Source: Eubacteriales bacterium (GTDB lineage: Bacteria; Bacillota; Clostridia; Tissierellales; GPF-1). From it: a stretch of DNA of 54,558 nt. The first letter of the stretch is position 1, and each line of letters starts with the position of its first letter. Below the pieces are notes generated by a model. The model searched no databases. It saw nothing but the letters and a program-made list of their open reading frames with translations, and had not been told where the DNA came from. Below are positions 7,925-15,823 of the stretch, one piece after another. The position numbers and the translations under genes were made by a program. The stretch is from positions 1-54,558 of the forward strand of contig DAOUQF010000025.1 in NCBI GenBank assembly GCA_030625815.1, written 5' to 3'.

Positions 7925-9920
7925 ATTGGCGAGAAAGAATGTGCGAAAGAGCATCAAGGATTTTGCGATCTATTTCTTGACCCTTGTTTTTGGTGTCTGT
8001 GTTTTCTATATGTTTAATTCTCTGGATGCGCAGCAGGAATTGATGGCATTTACGGAATCACGGCATGAAACAATGGTGGCACTCACTCAAATTCTGGCCT
8101 ATTTTTCTGTCTTCGTATCCGTGGTATTGGGGTTCTTGATTGTTTATGCCAATGGATTTTTGATCCGCAGACGAAAACAGGAGCTGGGGATGTACATGCT
8201 GCTGGGAATGGAGAAATGGAAGATCGCGCGGGTGCTGATCTATGAAACCCTGATCATTGGCGTGGTTGCCTTGGGTGTCGGACTCGGGCTTGGGGTTTTG
8301 CTTTCTCAGTTGATGTCTGTTTTTACAGCCAGGCTCTTTGAGGTGAATATGACCGGTTTTCATTTCGTTTTCTCTCTGTCTGGGGCGGCGAAAGCCGTTA
8401 TGAATTTTGGTTTGATTTTTATGATTTCTGTATTGTTTGGTACGATTTCAATTTCCCGCTATCAGCTGATCGATCTGTTTCAGGCAAGCAAGAAAAATGA
8501 AGAGTTGAAATTACGTGGGATGAAGGTCTCCGTGGTGATCTTTATTCTTTCAGTTTTGTGTTTGGGTTCGGCCTATGGGTTGATTCTAAAAAACGGGTTG
8601 CTGAATATGGGCTGGATGTTTACCGCGTCCATTCTTTTGGGTTCTGTTGGAACCTTTCTATTCTTTATGTCCTTGTCCGGGTTCTTGCTGCGGACGGTTC
8701 AAGCCAATCCCAAACTCTATCTGAAGAATTTGAATATGTTTGTCTTGCGGCAGATTAACAGCAAGATCAATACGACCTATGTGTCCATGACCATTGTTTG
8801 TCTTGTTTTGCTGCTGACTATCGGAACCTTCTCCAGCGGGATGGGAATTTCCATGGCTGTATCAACGGATTTGGCGGCCGCTGCCCCCTATGATTATTCC
8901 ATTACACAATTTCATTCCGAGAACGATCCAGAAGAAATCTCGATTCTGAATCAAATCAATGAACGCTTCGGAGAAGAGGCTTATCTGGAAGCGGCGGAGA
9001 TCAGGGAGTACGATTCGGGGCTCACCCTGAGGGCGTTAATGGAGCTGTCGGGCGAGGAGTTGGACTATGAGGAGATGGCGGAGATCCATGCTCCGATGAT
9101 CAAGCTATCGGAATTGAATGCGCTTCGTCGCATGAATGATCAACCGGGAATTGCATTGGAGGAAGGAAAATTCTTCTTGGTCTGCACGAATGGCGATTTT
9201 AAGTCGTTCTTCGGGAATCTTTTTGCTGTGACGCAAACCCTTGAATTGGGAGGTATGTCCTTTGAACTGCAGTCGGAAGAATTGATTCAAACGGAATTGG
9301 AAACGGGGATGCGCTATGGGAATATGGGGGTCTTCGTCCTGCGGGATGAGGAGTTTCCGGAAGCGGCGTTGGCGCTGCAAACGTTGAATTTGAATTTTGA
9401 AAATGACGAGCAAGCAAACGCGTTTCGAGCAGGCATGTCGATCTGGTTTGCCGATGCGGAAACCCGGCCCTTTCATCGTGCAATAGCGAAAGAGGAACTT
9501 TATGAGGCGGGTGTTTCAACGCGAACGATTCTTTCCTTTTTGGCGATCTACCTGGGATTTGTATTCTTGATTACCTGCGCGGCTATTCTCGCCCTTCAAC
9601 AATTATCGGAAGCAGCGGACAATCGCGAACGGTATGAACTGCTTCGAAAGATCGGCGCGGAAAAGAAGATGGTCAATCAGTCGATTTTCTTTCAAATTTT
9701 CTTGTATTTTATGATGCCCCTGGGATTGGCGATTGTTCATTCCATAGTTGGGCTGAAGGTTGCGAATGATGTTATACGTTTGCTGGGTGACATGGACATC
9801 GTAGGGAATTTGGTGATCACGGCGTTCTTTATTTTGGTGATTTATGGCGGTTATTTTTTGGCCACCTATTTGGGTGTGAAGGCAATTGTAGCCCCGGAAT
9901 CCGGTGGAATGAAAGAATAG
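7914..9920 (+). CDS. BceB-like FtsX-family ABC permease
   Basis: A 668-residue membrane permease with the BceB layout: an N-terminal helix (KDFAIYFLTLVFGVCVFYMF), three helices with the cytoplasmic RRRKQELGMYMLLGM motif typical of FtsX domains, further helices, a large soluble extracellular domain of about 200 residues (roughly 310-515), and three C-terminal helices around the second FtsX-like motif (RYELLRKIGAEKKM). The extracellular domain is what recognises peptide antibiotics in this family. Partner of the overlapping ATPase gene. Confidence 0.9.
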   Translation: MYFKLARKNVRKSIKDFAIYFLTLVFGVCVFYMFNSLDAQQELMAFTESRHETMVALTQILAYFSVFVSVVLGFLIVYANGFLIRRRKQELGMYMLLGMEKWKIARVLIYETLIIGVVALGVGLGLGVLLSQLMSVFTARLFEVNMTGFHFVFSLSGAAKAVMNFGLIFMISVLFGTISISRYQLIDLFQASKKNEELKLRGMKVSVVIFILSVLCLGSAYGLILKNGLLNMGWMFTASILLGSVGTFLFFMSLSGFLLRTVQANPKLYLKNLNMFVLRQINSKINTTYVSMTIVCLVLLLTIGTFSSGMGISMAVSTDLAAAAPYDYSITQFHSENDPEEISILNQINERFGEEAYLEAAEIREYDSGLTLRALMELSGEELDYEEMAEIHAPMIKLSELNALRRMNDQPGIALEEGKFFLVCTNGDFKSFFGNLFAVTQTLELGGMSFELQSEELIQTELETGMRYGNMGVFVLRDEEFPEAALALQTLNLNFENDEQANAFRAGMSIWFADAETRPFHRAIAKEELYEAGVSTRTILSFLAIYLGFVFLITCAAILALQQLSEAADNRERYELLRKIGAEKKMVNQSIFFQIFLYFMMPLGLAIVHSIVGLKVANDVIRLLGDMDIVGNLVITAFFILVIYGGYFLATYLGVKAIVAPESGGMKE

Positions 9921-9940
9921 AATATATAAGGAGACAATTG

Positions 9941-10194
9941 ATGGCATTTACCTTTGCGCACCCTGCGGCAGTGATTCCCCTGCATAAATATAGAAACAGG
10001 TTTCATCCTGCGGCGCTTGTTTTGGGAGCGTCTTGCTTTTTGCAGGATTTCATCTTTGTTTTTTTGACGGAAGCCTTGGCGGACTGGTGATGAGCATATT
10101 GGACAGCGTCTTGTTGAGCGTTATTCTCATCTCGATGATTGATCGGATTTTTGGGCGCAAGATTGAGGCTTTCTTTTTAAGAATGGCGGAATAG
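9941..10194 (+). pseudogene. DUF4184 remnant, internally deleted
   Basis: An ATG at 9941 with AAGGAG upstream opens a 49-residue frame starting MAFTFAHPAAVIPLHKY, the characteristic N-terminus of DUF4184 membrane proteins. After about 30 residues the conserved core is missing and the frame stops at TGA 10088-10090. A second short frame (10090-10194) encodes a hydrophobic helix and basic tail such as would end a membrane protein. The simplest reading is a gene that lost most of its middle. Not expected to be functional. Confidence 0.6.
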
Positions 10195-10257
10195 GAAGAA
10201 GGGGTTGCAATCTTAAAGCATAATGGGTAGAATAGGAGGGTATCAATGAAGTGATTG

Positions 10258-10357
10258 ATTAGAGGGAGTAACTATCCTTGCAAGATAAGGAATCAAAGTC
10301 GTCATTACGGAAGCAATTCCCGGCTTTGGTGGCATATTTATGTCATGTGAGACTCTA
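10258..10357 (+). promoter_or_regulatory. yybP-ykoY (Mn2+-sensing) riboswitch aptamer
   Basis: The leader of the CaCA antiporter gene contains the blocks expected of this class: AGAGGGAGTAAC on the 5' side, an internal GTCGTCA, CCGGCTTTGGTGGCA on the 3' arm, and a closing TGTGAGACTCT whose CTCT can pair with the initial AGAG (10261-10264). A strong terminator follows immediately. The family is known to bind Mn2+ and to turn on Mn2+ exporters. Identification is from motif recognition, not a covariance search. Confidence 0.75.
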
Positions 10358-10391
10358 CAATTAACGTTCCTGTTAATTGTGGGTCTTTTTT
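10351..10391 (+). terminator. Riboswitch expression-platform terminator
   Basis: Stem 10357-10365 with 10372-10380 (ACAATTAAC/GTTAATTGT), extended by GAC/GTC, then a run of seven T. Its 5' arm abuts the aptamer closing helix, so metal binding could decide whether it forms. Confidence 0.8.
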
Positions 10392-10434
10392 TGTGGAAAA
10401 GCCCCCAAGACGATGCATAAAGGAGAGGAACAGA

Positions 10435-11433
10435 ATGAAAGAATTATTATTGCAGAATTTGGAATTATGGCCGTCACTTATTCTCTTTGGCGTTATTGCA
10501 GTTAGTCTTTTTATCCTGAGTCGTGGAGCGGATTTGCTTGTCGATGAAGCGGTCAGTTTATCGGTTCACTGGGGTGTGCCGAAGATGGTGATTGGCGCGA
10601 CCATCGTTTCCTTGGGAACCACCCTGCCGGAGGCGAGTGTTTCCGTTATGGCAGCCATAAATGGCAATCCGGACATGGCGTTGGGGAATGCTATTGGATC
10701 GATCATTGCGGATACCAGTTTGATTATTGGTTTAGCCGCGATTATGGGTCACCTGGTTGTAGATCGAAAGATGATTTTGCGGCAAGGGAAGATTCAGCTA
10801 GGAGCAGGAATCTTGCTGGCATTCGTCTGTTTGCCGTTTTTATCGGCGGGAGATTCTGGACGGATTTATCAGTGGATGGGTTTTGTCTTTCTCGGACTTT
10901 TGGTAGCTTATATTTATATCTCCATGAAATGGGCAAAATCGGCAAGCGAAAGTCCTCAGGGATTTGAAGAAGAGGATACATCGCTTTGGATGCAAATCAT
11001 AAAAATGTTGCTCGGTGTTGTTTTGGTGATCGGATCGTCGCAGGTATTGATTCCTGCTGTTGAAATTATCGCGATTCGCCTGGGTATCCCACAAAGCGTT
11101 ATCGCGGCAACCTTGGTCGCTTTCGGAACGAGCTTGCCGGAACTGGTGACTGCGATTTCGGCAGTGAAAAAAGGCCATGGCGAATTGGCCGTTGGCAATA
11201 TTATTGGAGCTGACATCCTGAATGTTTTGTTTGTTGTGGGAAGTGCGGCGGCTGTAACAAAGGGCGGATTGGTTGTGCCTACAACCTTCTATCATATTCA
11301 GATTCCGACCATGTTGATCTCCTTGGGGCTGTTTCGATATTTTTCCAGAGGCAGAAAAGCATTTATTGCCAAGCGGGAAGGCATTGTTCTGTTGGGAATT
11401 TATGCAACCTATTTGATTCTCAATTATGTGTAA
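10435..11433 (+). CDS. CaCA-family (YrbG-like) Na+/Ca2+-type antiporter, probable Mn2+/Ca2+ exporter
   Basis: A 332-residue membrane protein with about ten helices and the two inverted alpha repeats of the Ca2+/cation antiporter superfamily: SLGTTLPEASVSV with GNAIGSIIADT, and AFGTSLPELVTA with GNIIGADILN. The acidic residues in the two (T/S)LPE motifs form the ion site. An acidic cytoplasmic loop (about residues 170-190) separates the halves. The yybP-ykoY riboswitch upstream suggests the exported ion in vivo includes Mn2+. ATG 10435 is preceded by AGGAGAGG; the frame upstream to 10393 runs into the terminator and is not coding. Confidence 0.92.
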   Translation: MKELLLQNLELWPSLILFGVIAVSLFILSRGADLLVDEAVSLSVHWGVPKMVIGATIVSLGTTLPEASVSVMAAINGNPDMALGNAIGSIIADTSLIIGLAAIMGHLVVDRKMILRQGKIQLGAGILLAFVCLPFLSAGDSGRIYQWMGFVFLGLLVAYIYISMKWAKSASESPQGFEEEDTSLWMQIIKMLLGVVLVIGSSQVLIPAVEIIAIRLGIPQSVIAATLVAFGTSLPELVTAISAVKKGHGELAVGNIIGADILNVLFVVGSAAAVTKGGLVVPTTFYHIQIPTMLISLGLFRYFSRGRKAFIAKREGIVLLGIYATYLILNYV

Positions 11434-11460
11434 GGCAAGTTAATAAAGATAAATGTAAAA

Positions 11461-11489
11461 AAGGTCGACGGAGGTCGACCTTTTATTTT
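11461..11489 (+). terminator. Bidirectional terminator
   Basis: Stem AAGGTCGAC (11461-11469) with GTCGACCTT (11474-11482), loop GGAG, T-rich tail on the plus strand and A-rich (T on minus) on the other side. It lies between the antiporter and the convergent DUF2238-like gene. Confidence 0.85.
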
Positions 11490-12157
11490 TTTGCGGAGTC
11501 TTGTGCTTCCATGCTTTTTAAAATCCAGCGTTCCGTCAGTCTTGTCAGCACGCTTTGCTTGTTTGATTTCAGATAGCGATAGCTGAGGACGCAGGGGATC
11601 AGCGCGCCTGCAGAATGTACGATTAGATCAGTCATGGTATCCAGTAGGCCTGATTTTTGCATAGTGGTTTCAAATAAGGTGTCGCTGACGAATTCATGGA
11701 TTTCCCATATGACGCCTGTGGCAATGGCGAAGCAGAAAGCGAAGAGCAAGATAAAGAAGGGACTGAGGGAGACTTTGTTTTTTGGCGTATTGTTCAGAAG
11801 ATATATAAGTATGATCCCTGCAAAGCCAAGAAAGATCCCGGAGAGGCCGTGTAAAAAAATGTCCCACCACCAAAACAGATCATAGAAATTCAAAATGCTG
11901 CCCAAGAAATTCGCCGCAAACAAAAAAATCATGGCGAGTAGGTTGATTTCAGGAATAATTTTGATATGGCTATGATCATTAATGATCTGAGTCAGAAAGG
12001 TAAATCCAAAAGTCGTGACGGAAATGATTAAATGATGCCATTCTTTGGTTGCGAGGCTGGAAAGAATCGCAAGAATGACGAGAACACGAAAGATCATTGT
12101 AAATAAATGATCGCATTTCTGGATAATCAGTTCTTCACGCAAAGGGATCTTTTCCAT
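11483..12157 (-). CDS. DUF2238 (YjdF-like) membrane protein
   Basis: A 224-residue integral membrane protein with about six helices. The WWWDIFLHGLSGIFLGFAG block and VIWEIHEFVSD...DTMTDLIVHSAGALI block match the conserved core of DUF2238/YjdF proteins, whose function is unknown. The start (ATG at 12157) has AAGGAGG upstream; the open frame extends to 12334 but carries no better start. Encoded alone, convergent with the antiporter gene and divergent from the nucleotide cluster. Confidence 0.8.
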   Translation of the reverse strand: MEKIPLREELIIQKCDHLFTMIFRVLVILAILSSLATKEWHHLIISVTTFGFTFLTQIINDHSHIKIIPEINLLAMIFLFAANFLGSILNFYDLFWWWDIFLHGLSGIFLGFAGIILIYLLNNTPKNKVSLSPFFILLFAFCFAIATGVIWEIHEFVSDTLFETTMQKSGLLDTMTDLIVHSAGALIPCVLSYRYLKSNKQSVLTRLTERWILKSMEAQDSAKK

Positions 12158-12320
12158 TTTGGACCTCCTTTCTTGGAGTATTCTTTGTGTTGTTACTTTA
12201 ATTTTACATCGATAGTCGTAGAAATCAAGAAAGCAGGCAAAATCTTTATAGAACTTGCTGTTGGCATCCGGGAGAGGAGGCTTTTTATTTGAGTTCCATT
12301 CAGATTTTATTATAGAGGTG

Positions 12321-12329
12321 TGGTATAAT
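12321..12329 (+). promoter_or_regulatory. Extended -10 promoter for the nucleotide cluster
   Basis: TGGTATAAT (TGn plus a perfect -10) lies 56 bases before the ThyX-like start. No convincing -35 is seen, as is usual for extended -10 promoters. Confidence 0.5.
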
Positions 12330-12384
12330 TGCAAGAAGTGTTACACAAGAATGCATATGAAAAGCGTAGTGAAGGGGCAGTGAA

Positions 12385-12945
12385 ATGAAAGCAGAATTAT
12401 TGAAAGTAAAAGGAACATGGCGAGAAGTCGCTGATTCCGCGCGTACAACCATTCACCGAGAAGCGGGAATCAAGGAACCGAGTTCGTCTTGGAAGAAACG
12501 AATTCTCTTAGCGGAACATTCTCCCATACGACAACTCTTCGTCAGCGCGAAATGGACGGATTTGAAGTATTGGGTATCGGTGCATATTGTGCGCCATAAA
12601 TTTGGGATCGAGCATTGGGTGCGTACTCAGCGAACGGATCGAACGGGATTGGATCGCAATGATTTGCCTCAAGGAAATGAAGTGGAACATGAGATCTTGG
12701 CGAATGCACAGGCGATGATTACCATTTCAAGAAAACGTCTCTGCAGACAAGCGTCAAAAGAAACGAAAGAAGCCTGGACTGGAATTGTTGAAAGCATCAA
12801 AGAAACTGAACCGGAGTTGTATGCTGCTTGTGTGCCGGATTGCGTGTATCGCGGATGGTGCTATGAGTTCAAATCATGCGGTTACCACAAAACTGAAGAC
12901 TTCCAAAAAGCGATTCAAGCGTATCGTGAAGGGATCAATGAATAA
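12385..12945 (+). CDS. ThyX-superfamily (FAD-dependent thymidylate synthase-like) protein
   Basis: A 186-residue protein resembling the short ThyX-like branch. The region VRHKFGIEHWVRTQRTDR takes the place of the canonical RHRxxSxNExSxRY nucleotide/FAD motif, and ANAQAMITISRKRLC matches the following helix. The C-terminal part has four closely spaced cysteines (CVPDCVYRGWCYEFKSCGY), an unusual trait that could bind metal. Canonical ThyX converts dUMP to dTMP with methylenetetrahydrofolate and FADH2; whether this divergent member does so is uncertain. First of four nucleotide-related genes. Confidence 0.7.
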   Translation: MKAELLKVKGTWREVADSARTTIHREAGIKEPSSSWKKRILLAEHSPIRQLFVSAKWTDLKYWVSVHIVRHKFGIEHWVRTQRTDRTGLDRNDLPQGNEVEHEILANAQAMITISRKRLCRQASKETKEAWTGIVESIKETEPELYAACVPDCVYRGWCYEFKSCGYHKTEDFQKAIQAYREGINE

Positions 12946-12946
12946 G

Positions 12947-12968
12947 ACAGCCGAAAGGCTGTTTTTTG
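12947..12968 (+). terminator. Terminator after the ThyX-like gene
   Basis: Stem ACAGCC (12947-12952) / GGCTGT (12957-12962) with a GAAA tetraloop and a T6 tail. Confidence 0.85.
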
Positions 12969-12987
12969 CATAAAAGGGAAAAGAGAA

Positions 12988-12996
12988 TGGTATAAT
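12988..12996 (+). promoter_or_regulatory. Extended -10 promoter for the kinase gene
   Basis: TGGTATAAT, the same extended -10 as the promoter at 12321. A TTGCAT hexamer at 12966-12971 could be a -35 with 19-base spacing, overlapping the preceding terminator tail. Confidence 0.5.
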
Positions 12997-13029
12997 AAGA
13001 AGAAAGACAGGATGATATCGGAGGAGTAG

Positions 13030-13581
13030 ATGATTCATTTTATTGCGGTCATTGGACCCAGCGCTGTAGGAAAATCAACAATAAAAAAACGTCTTGGTTA
13101 TGATACCGTGACGACATGGACCTCGAGGCTTCCACGCAATGGAGAAAAACATGGCATCGATTATTTCTTTGCAACGCGGGAGGAAATGTTGAAGAGAAAG
13201 GAGTCGGGGTTCTTTCTCGAGATGACGGAGTATGACGGCAATTACTATGCAACTAGCTTGGAGTCGTTGGAATCCGTTGTTCAAAAAAAGGAAACCGTAA
13301 CGGTTGCAGTCGATCTTCATGGAATTGAGGAATTGAAGAGGCATTTTAGCAAAAGTGTGCTAGCCCTGGGGCTTTATATTTCGAAAGAAAGTTGTCAAAA
13401 CCGGCTGGAAGAGCGTGGTGAAGGCAGTGTAGAAGAGCGATTGAGCAATTATGAGGATGAAATTCAGGGATTATTGGCTCATAGTGATTTGATCGTGAAT
13501 AACGAAAAGGAAAACTGGGATCGGATCCCATTAATACTCGATGGGGTGCGGACCATGGTGCGGGATTCGAGCAAGGGATAG
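13030..13581 (+). CDS. Guanylate kinase-like P-loop kinase
   Basis: A 183-residue P-loop protein with GPSAVGKST near the N-terminus, then TSRLPRNGEKHGIDYFF, which matches the guanylate kinase nucleotide-binding region (TTRxxRxGExxGxDYxF), and TEYDGNYYAT equivalent to the GMP-binding YGT segment. Canonical Gmk phosphorylates GMP to GDP. The replacement of some GMP-binding residues and a shortened C-terminal half suggest a paralogue rather than the housekeeping enzyme. ATG 13030 follows GGAGGAG. Twelve bases separate it from the 5'-nucleotidase gene, implying co-transcription. Confidence 0.8.
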   Translation: MIHFIAVIGPSAVGKSTIKKRLGYDTVTTWTSRLPRNGEKHGIDYFFATREEMLKRKESGFFLEMTEYDGNYYATSLESLESVVQKKETVTVAVDLHGIEELKRHFSKSVLALGLYISKESCQNRLEERGEGSVEERLSNYEDEIQGLLAHSDLIVNNEKENWDRIPLILDGVRTMVRDSSKG

Positions 13582-13593
13582 AAAGGAGATAGA

Positions 13594-14499
13594 ATGCCAT
13601 ATTCACTGAAGGATAAATTGGTTGTGGCAATTTCATCGCGAGCCTTATTTGATTTGGAAAGAGAGAATCAAATTTATTTGGATCAAGGATTATCCGCCTA
13701 TGCGGATCATCAGATTCAACACGAAGAGGAGTTCTTGCAACCGGGTACGGCATACTCTATTGTTCAGGCGTTGTTGGATTTGAATCAGGTAGGCGAAGAA
13801 GCTCAGGTCGAGGTGATTGTTTTATCTCGCAATAGCCCGAGTACGGGATTGCGGGTGTTTAATTCCATTGAAAAACGGGAGCTGGGCATTCATCGCGCCG
13901 CATTCACCGGAGGCGAAAAGATTTCGAAATATTTAGAGGCATTGAAGGTTGATTTGTTCTTATCGAAGAACAAGGATGATGTGCAAGACGCCATTGATGC
14001 CGGGTTTGCGGCGGCGCTTCTATACGATGCGCCTGAAAATTATCAGCCGGATGAAAGTCAGATTCGAATCGCATTCGATGGCGATGCCGTCATTTTCTCG
14101 GGGGAATCCGAGGAAATTTACAAAGCGGAAGGATTGGAAGCTTTTATCGAGAATGAAAAGAAAAACGCAGAGAATCCTTTGATGGAGGGACCATTTGCGA
14201 AGTTTTTGAAGATGCTCTCCTTGATCAAGAAGAAAGATCCGGATCGAATTCGAATTGCCTTGGTGACTTCGCGCAACTCTCCAGCGCACAAACGAGTAAT
14301 TTTAACTTTGAGAATCTGGGGCGTGGATTTGGATGAAGCCTTTTTCCTTGGTGGAGTCGAAAAGACGGATGTATTGAAAGCGTTTAATGCACATATTTTC
14401 TTTGATGATCAGGATTTGCATGTACAACCTGCTTCGGAGGAGATTCCATCGGGGCGAGTGCCTTATCGTTCTGGATCCAAGTTGTCGGAGGAAGCGTAG
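13594..14499 (+). CDS. Cytosolic 5'-nucleotidase (NT5C1-like family)
   Basis: A 301-residue protein matching the 5'-nucleotidase family related to vertebrate cN-I (PF06189): LVVAISSRALFDLERE at the N-terminus, VIVLSRNSPSTGLRVFNSI, RAAFTGGEKISKYL, and IAFDGDAVIFS..., with the second aspartate pair in HIFFDDQDLH. The family dephosphorylates nucleoside monophosphates such as AMP/IMP/dNMPs in the cytosol. It starts 12 bases after the guanylate kinase-like gene, with GAAAGGAG upstream, and is followed at 24 bases by the Nudix gene. Confidence 0.88.
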   Translation: MPYSLKDKLVVAISSRALFDLERENQIYLDQGLSAYADHQIQHEEEFLQPGTAYSIVQALLDLNQVGEEAQVEVIVLSRNSPSTGLRVFNSIEKRELGIHRAAFTGGEKISKYLEALKVDLFLSKNKDDVQDAIDAGFAAALLYDAPENYQPDESQIRIAFDGDAVIFSGESEEIYKAEGLEAFIENEKKNAENPLMEGPFAKFLKMLSLIKKKDPDRIRIALVTSRNSPAHKRVILTLRIWGVDLDEAFFLGGVEKTDVLKAFNAHIFFDDQDLHVQPASEEIPSGRVPYRSGSKLSEEA

Positions 14500-14523
14500 G
14501 CCTATTTAGAAAGAGGGAGTATA

Positions 14524-15114
14524 ATGGGGTATTTAGAAATCATCGAGCGGTATGAAACGAAGAATGAGCAGGAGAAACGAGATCAGTCCTTGATATTGGA
14601 GCAAATCGGACTGGTTGGCGAGTTGATCTTGACGCGGCAATGCGAAACGGCTCATATGACAAGTTCGGGTGTGATTCTGAATCCAACGTTGGATAAGATG
14701 TTGATGATTCACCATAAGCTGTATGATACTTGGGCATGGACCGGGGGCCACGCCGATGGGGACGACGATCCCTTAGGGACGGCAATACGGGAAGCGCAAG
14801 AGGAAACCGGGATAGAAAATATTGTGCCGCTGAGCACGAAGGCTGTATCGGTTGAAGTCCTCCCTGTTTTTGGCCATCAAAAAAAGGGTGCCTACGTATC
14901 TACCCATCTGCATTTTAACGTATCCTATGTATTGATCGCGGAGGAGTCCGAAATCCTAAGCGTCAATGAAGAAGAAACCAATGGGGTGGAGTGGGTGCCG
15001 GTTTCTAAGATTCCTGAATACTCGAACGAACCATTTTTTGTTGATATTTATCAAAAGATCATTGCCCGAGGGCAGGATCATGCAAACAAGGAGGATGGAA
15101 GCCTTTCATGCTGA
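14524..15114 (+). CDS. Nudix hydrolase
   Basis: A 196-residue hydrolase with the full Nudix box GX5EX7REUXEEXGU-like pattern (GGHADGDDDPLGTAIREAQEETGI), which binds Mg2+ and cleaves nucleoside diphosphate-X substrates. The substrate cannot be told from sequence; the surrounding nucleotide genes suggest a nucleotide. The last 56 bases overlap, tail to tail, the 3' end of the pilin gene on the other strand. Last gene of the co-directional nucleotide cluster; no terminator is visible after it. Confidence 0.9.
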   Translation: MGYLEIIERYETKNEQEKRDQSLILEQIGLVGELILTRQCETAHMTSSGVILNPTLDKMLMIHHKLYDTWAWTGGHADGDDDPLGTAIREAQEETGIENIVPLSTKAVSVEVLPVFGHQKKGAYVSTHLHFNVSYVLIAEESEILSVNEEETNGVEWVPVSKIPEYSNEPFFVDIYQKIIARGQDHANKEDGSLSC

Positions 15115-15727
15115 GGAGATCTTTTGGCCCATCAGCAGCAAGGTGAAGGTGGATGCTGTCGACGGATTGGTAGACATTGAAATCTCGCCATTCATCGGTG
15201 ATTTCATTCCACGGATGACCGAGGATTCCGGGTTCGTCGCGGGTCCAGTACCATGCTTCGAAGATTCTTCCATTATAAAGGACATGATCGCCGGTGTCGT
15301 AGTGGTCTTTGGTGGAGTCCCATTCTGGATAATCCGGTAGCGCAGGTTCGTCGGCTTCTTCATTTTCAGCATCGATTAAATCGTAGGCAATGAACCAGTC
15401 GTTGTTTTCTTGAACCCAATGAACATTGCGCATGGTTTGAAACGTAACTTTCTCAATAATTGATGCTAAGGTTTGAAGAGAATCAGAGAAGTCATCTGCA
15501 GTCTGCTCGGTGGAGTCATCAAAGGAATGGGAAACATGCATGGTAAAATAATGATCCTCCGCATTTTCGACTAGGGAAATGGTTGCAAGATCAGCTCGAA
15601 ATCCAGATTGTCTTTGAATCTCCATATAGCTTGGTACTGAGATCGTAAGAATCAGGCCTAGGATGGCCAGAGTGACGATTAATTCAATTAAGGTAAATCC
15701 TTTAAAATTTCTTTTATAAGTTTTCAT
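15059..15727 (-). CDS. Type IV pilin-like protein with CBM5/12-like carbohydrate-binding module
   Basis: A 222-residue exported protein. The N-terminus is a class III/type IV prepilin signal: a short basic leader, cleavage before Phe in KG|FTLIE with Glu at +5, and a hydrophobic helix (to about residue 33). Residues about 134-183 (DNA 15179-15331) look like a chitin-binding CBM5/12 module: WDSTKDHYDTGDHVLYNG, then the aromatic pair in EAWYWT and PWNEI. The expected product is a pilus or pseudopilus subunit displaying a polysaccharide-binding tip. ATG 15727 is the start that gives a normal prepilin leader; an upstream TTG is possible. Single gene, no pilus assembly genes nearby. Confidence 0.82.
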   Translation of the reverse strand: MKTYKRNFKGFTLIELIVTLAILGLILTISVPSYMEIQRQSGFRADLATISLVENAEDHYFTMHVSHSFDDSTEQTADDFSDSLQTLASIIEKVTFQTMRNVHWVQENNDWFIAYDLIDAENEEADEPALPDYPEWDSTKDHYDTGDHVLYNGRIFEAWYWTRDEPGILGHPWNEITDEWRDFNVYQSVDSIHLHLAADGPKDLLSMKGFHPPCLHDPALGQ

Positions 15728-15823
15728 GGTATTATCATATCTAAACAATCCCTTGATAAAACGAATTGAGTTTAAGTTTAAGTTTTTTTAAGAATCAAAA
15801 AGATCATTTGAAAGGATAATGTA

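Noticed and set aside
12101-12140. Possible long N-terminal extension of the DUF2238-like protein up to 12334
   Set aside because: The frame is open but AAGGAGG is placed for the ATG at 12157, and the extension covers the region of the divergent promoter.
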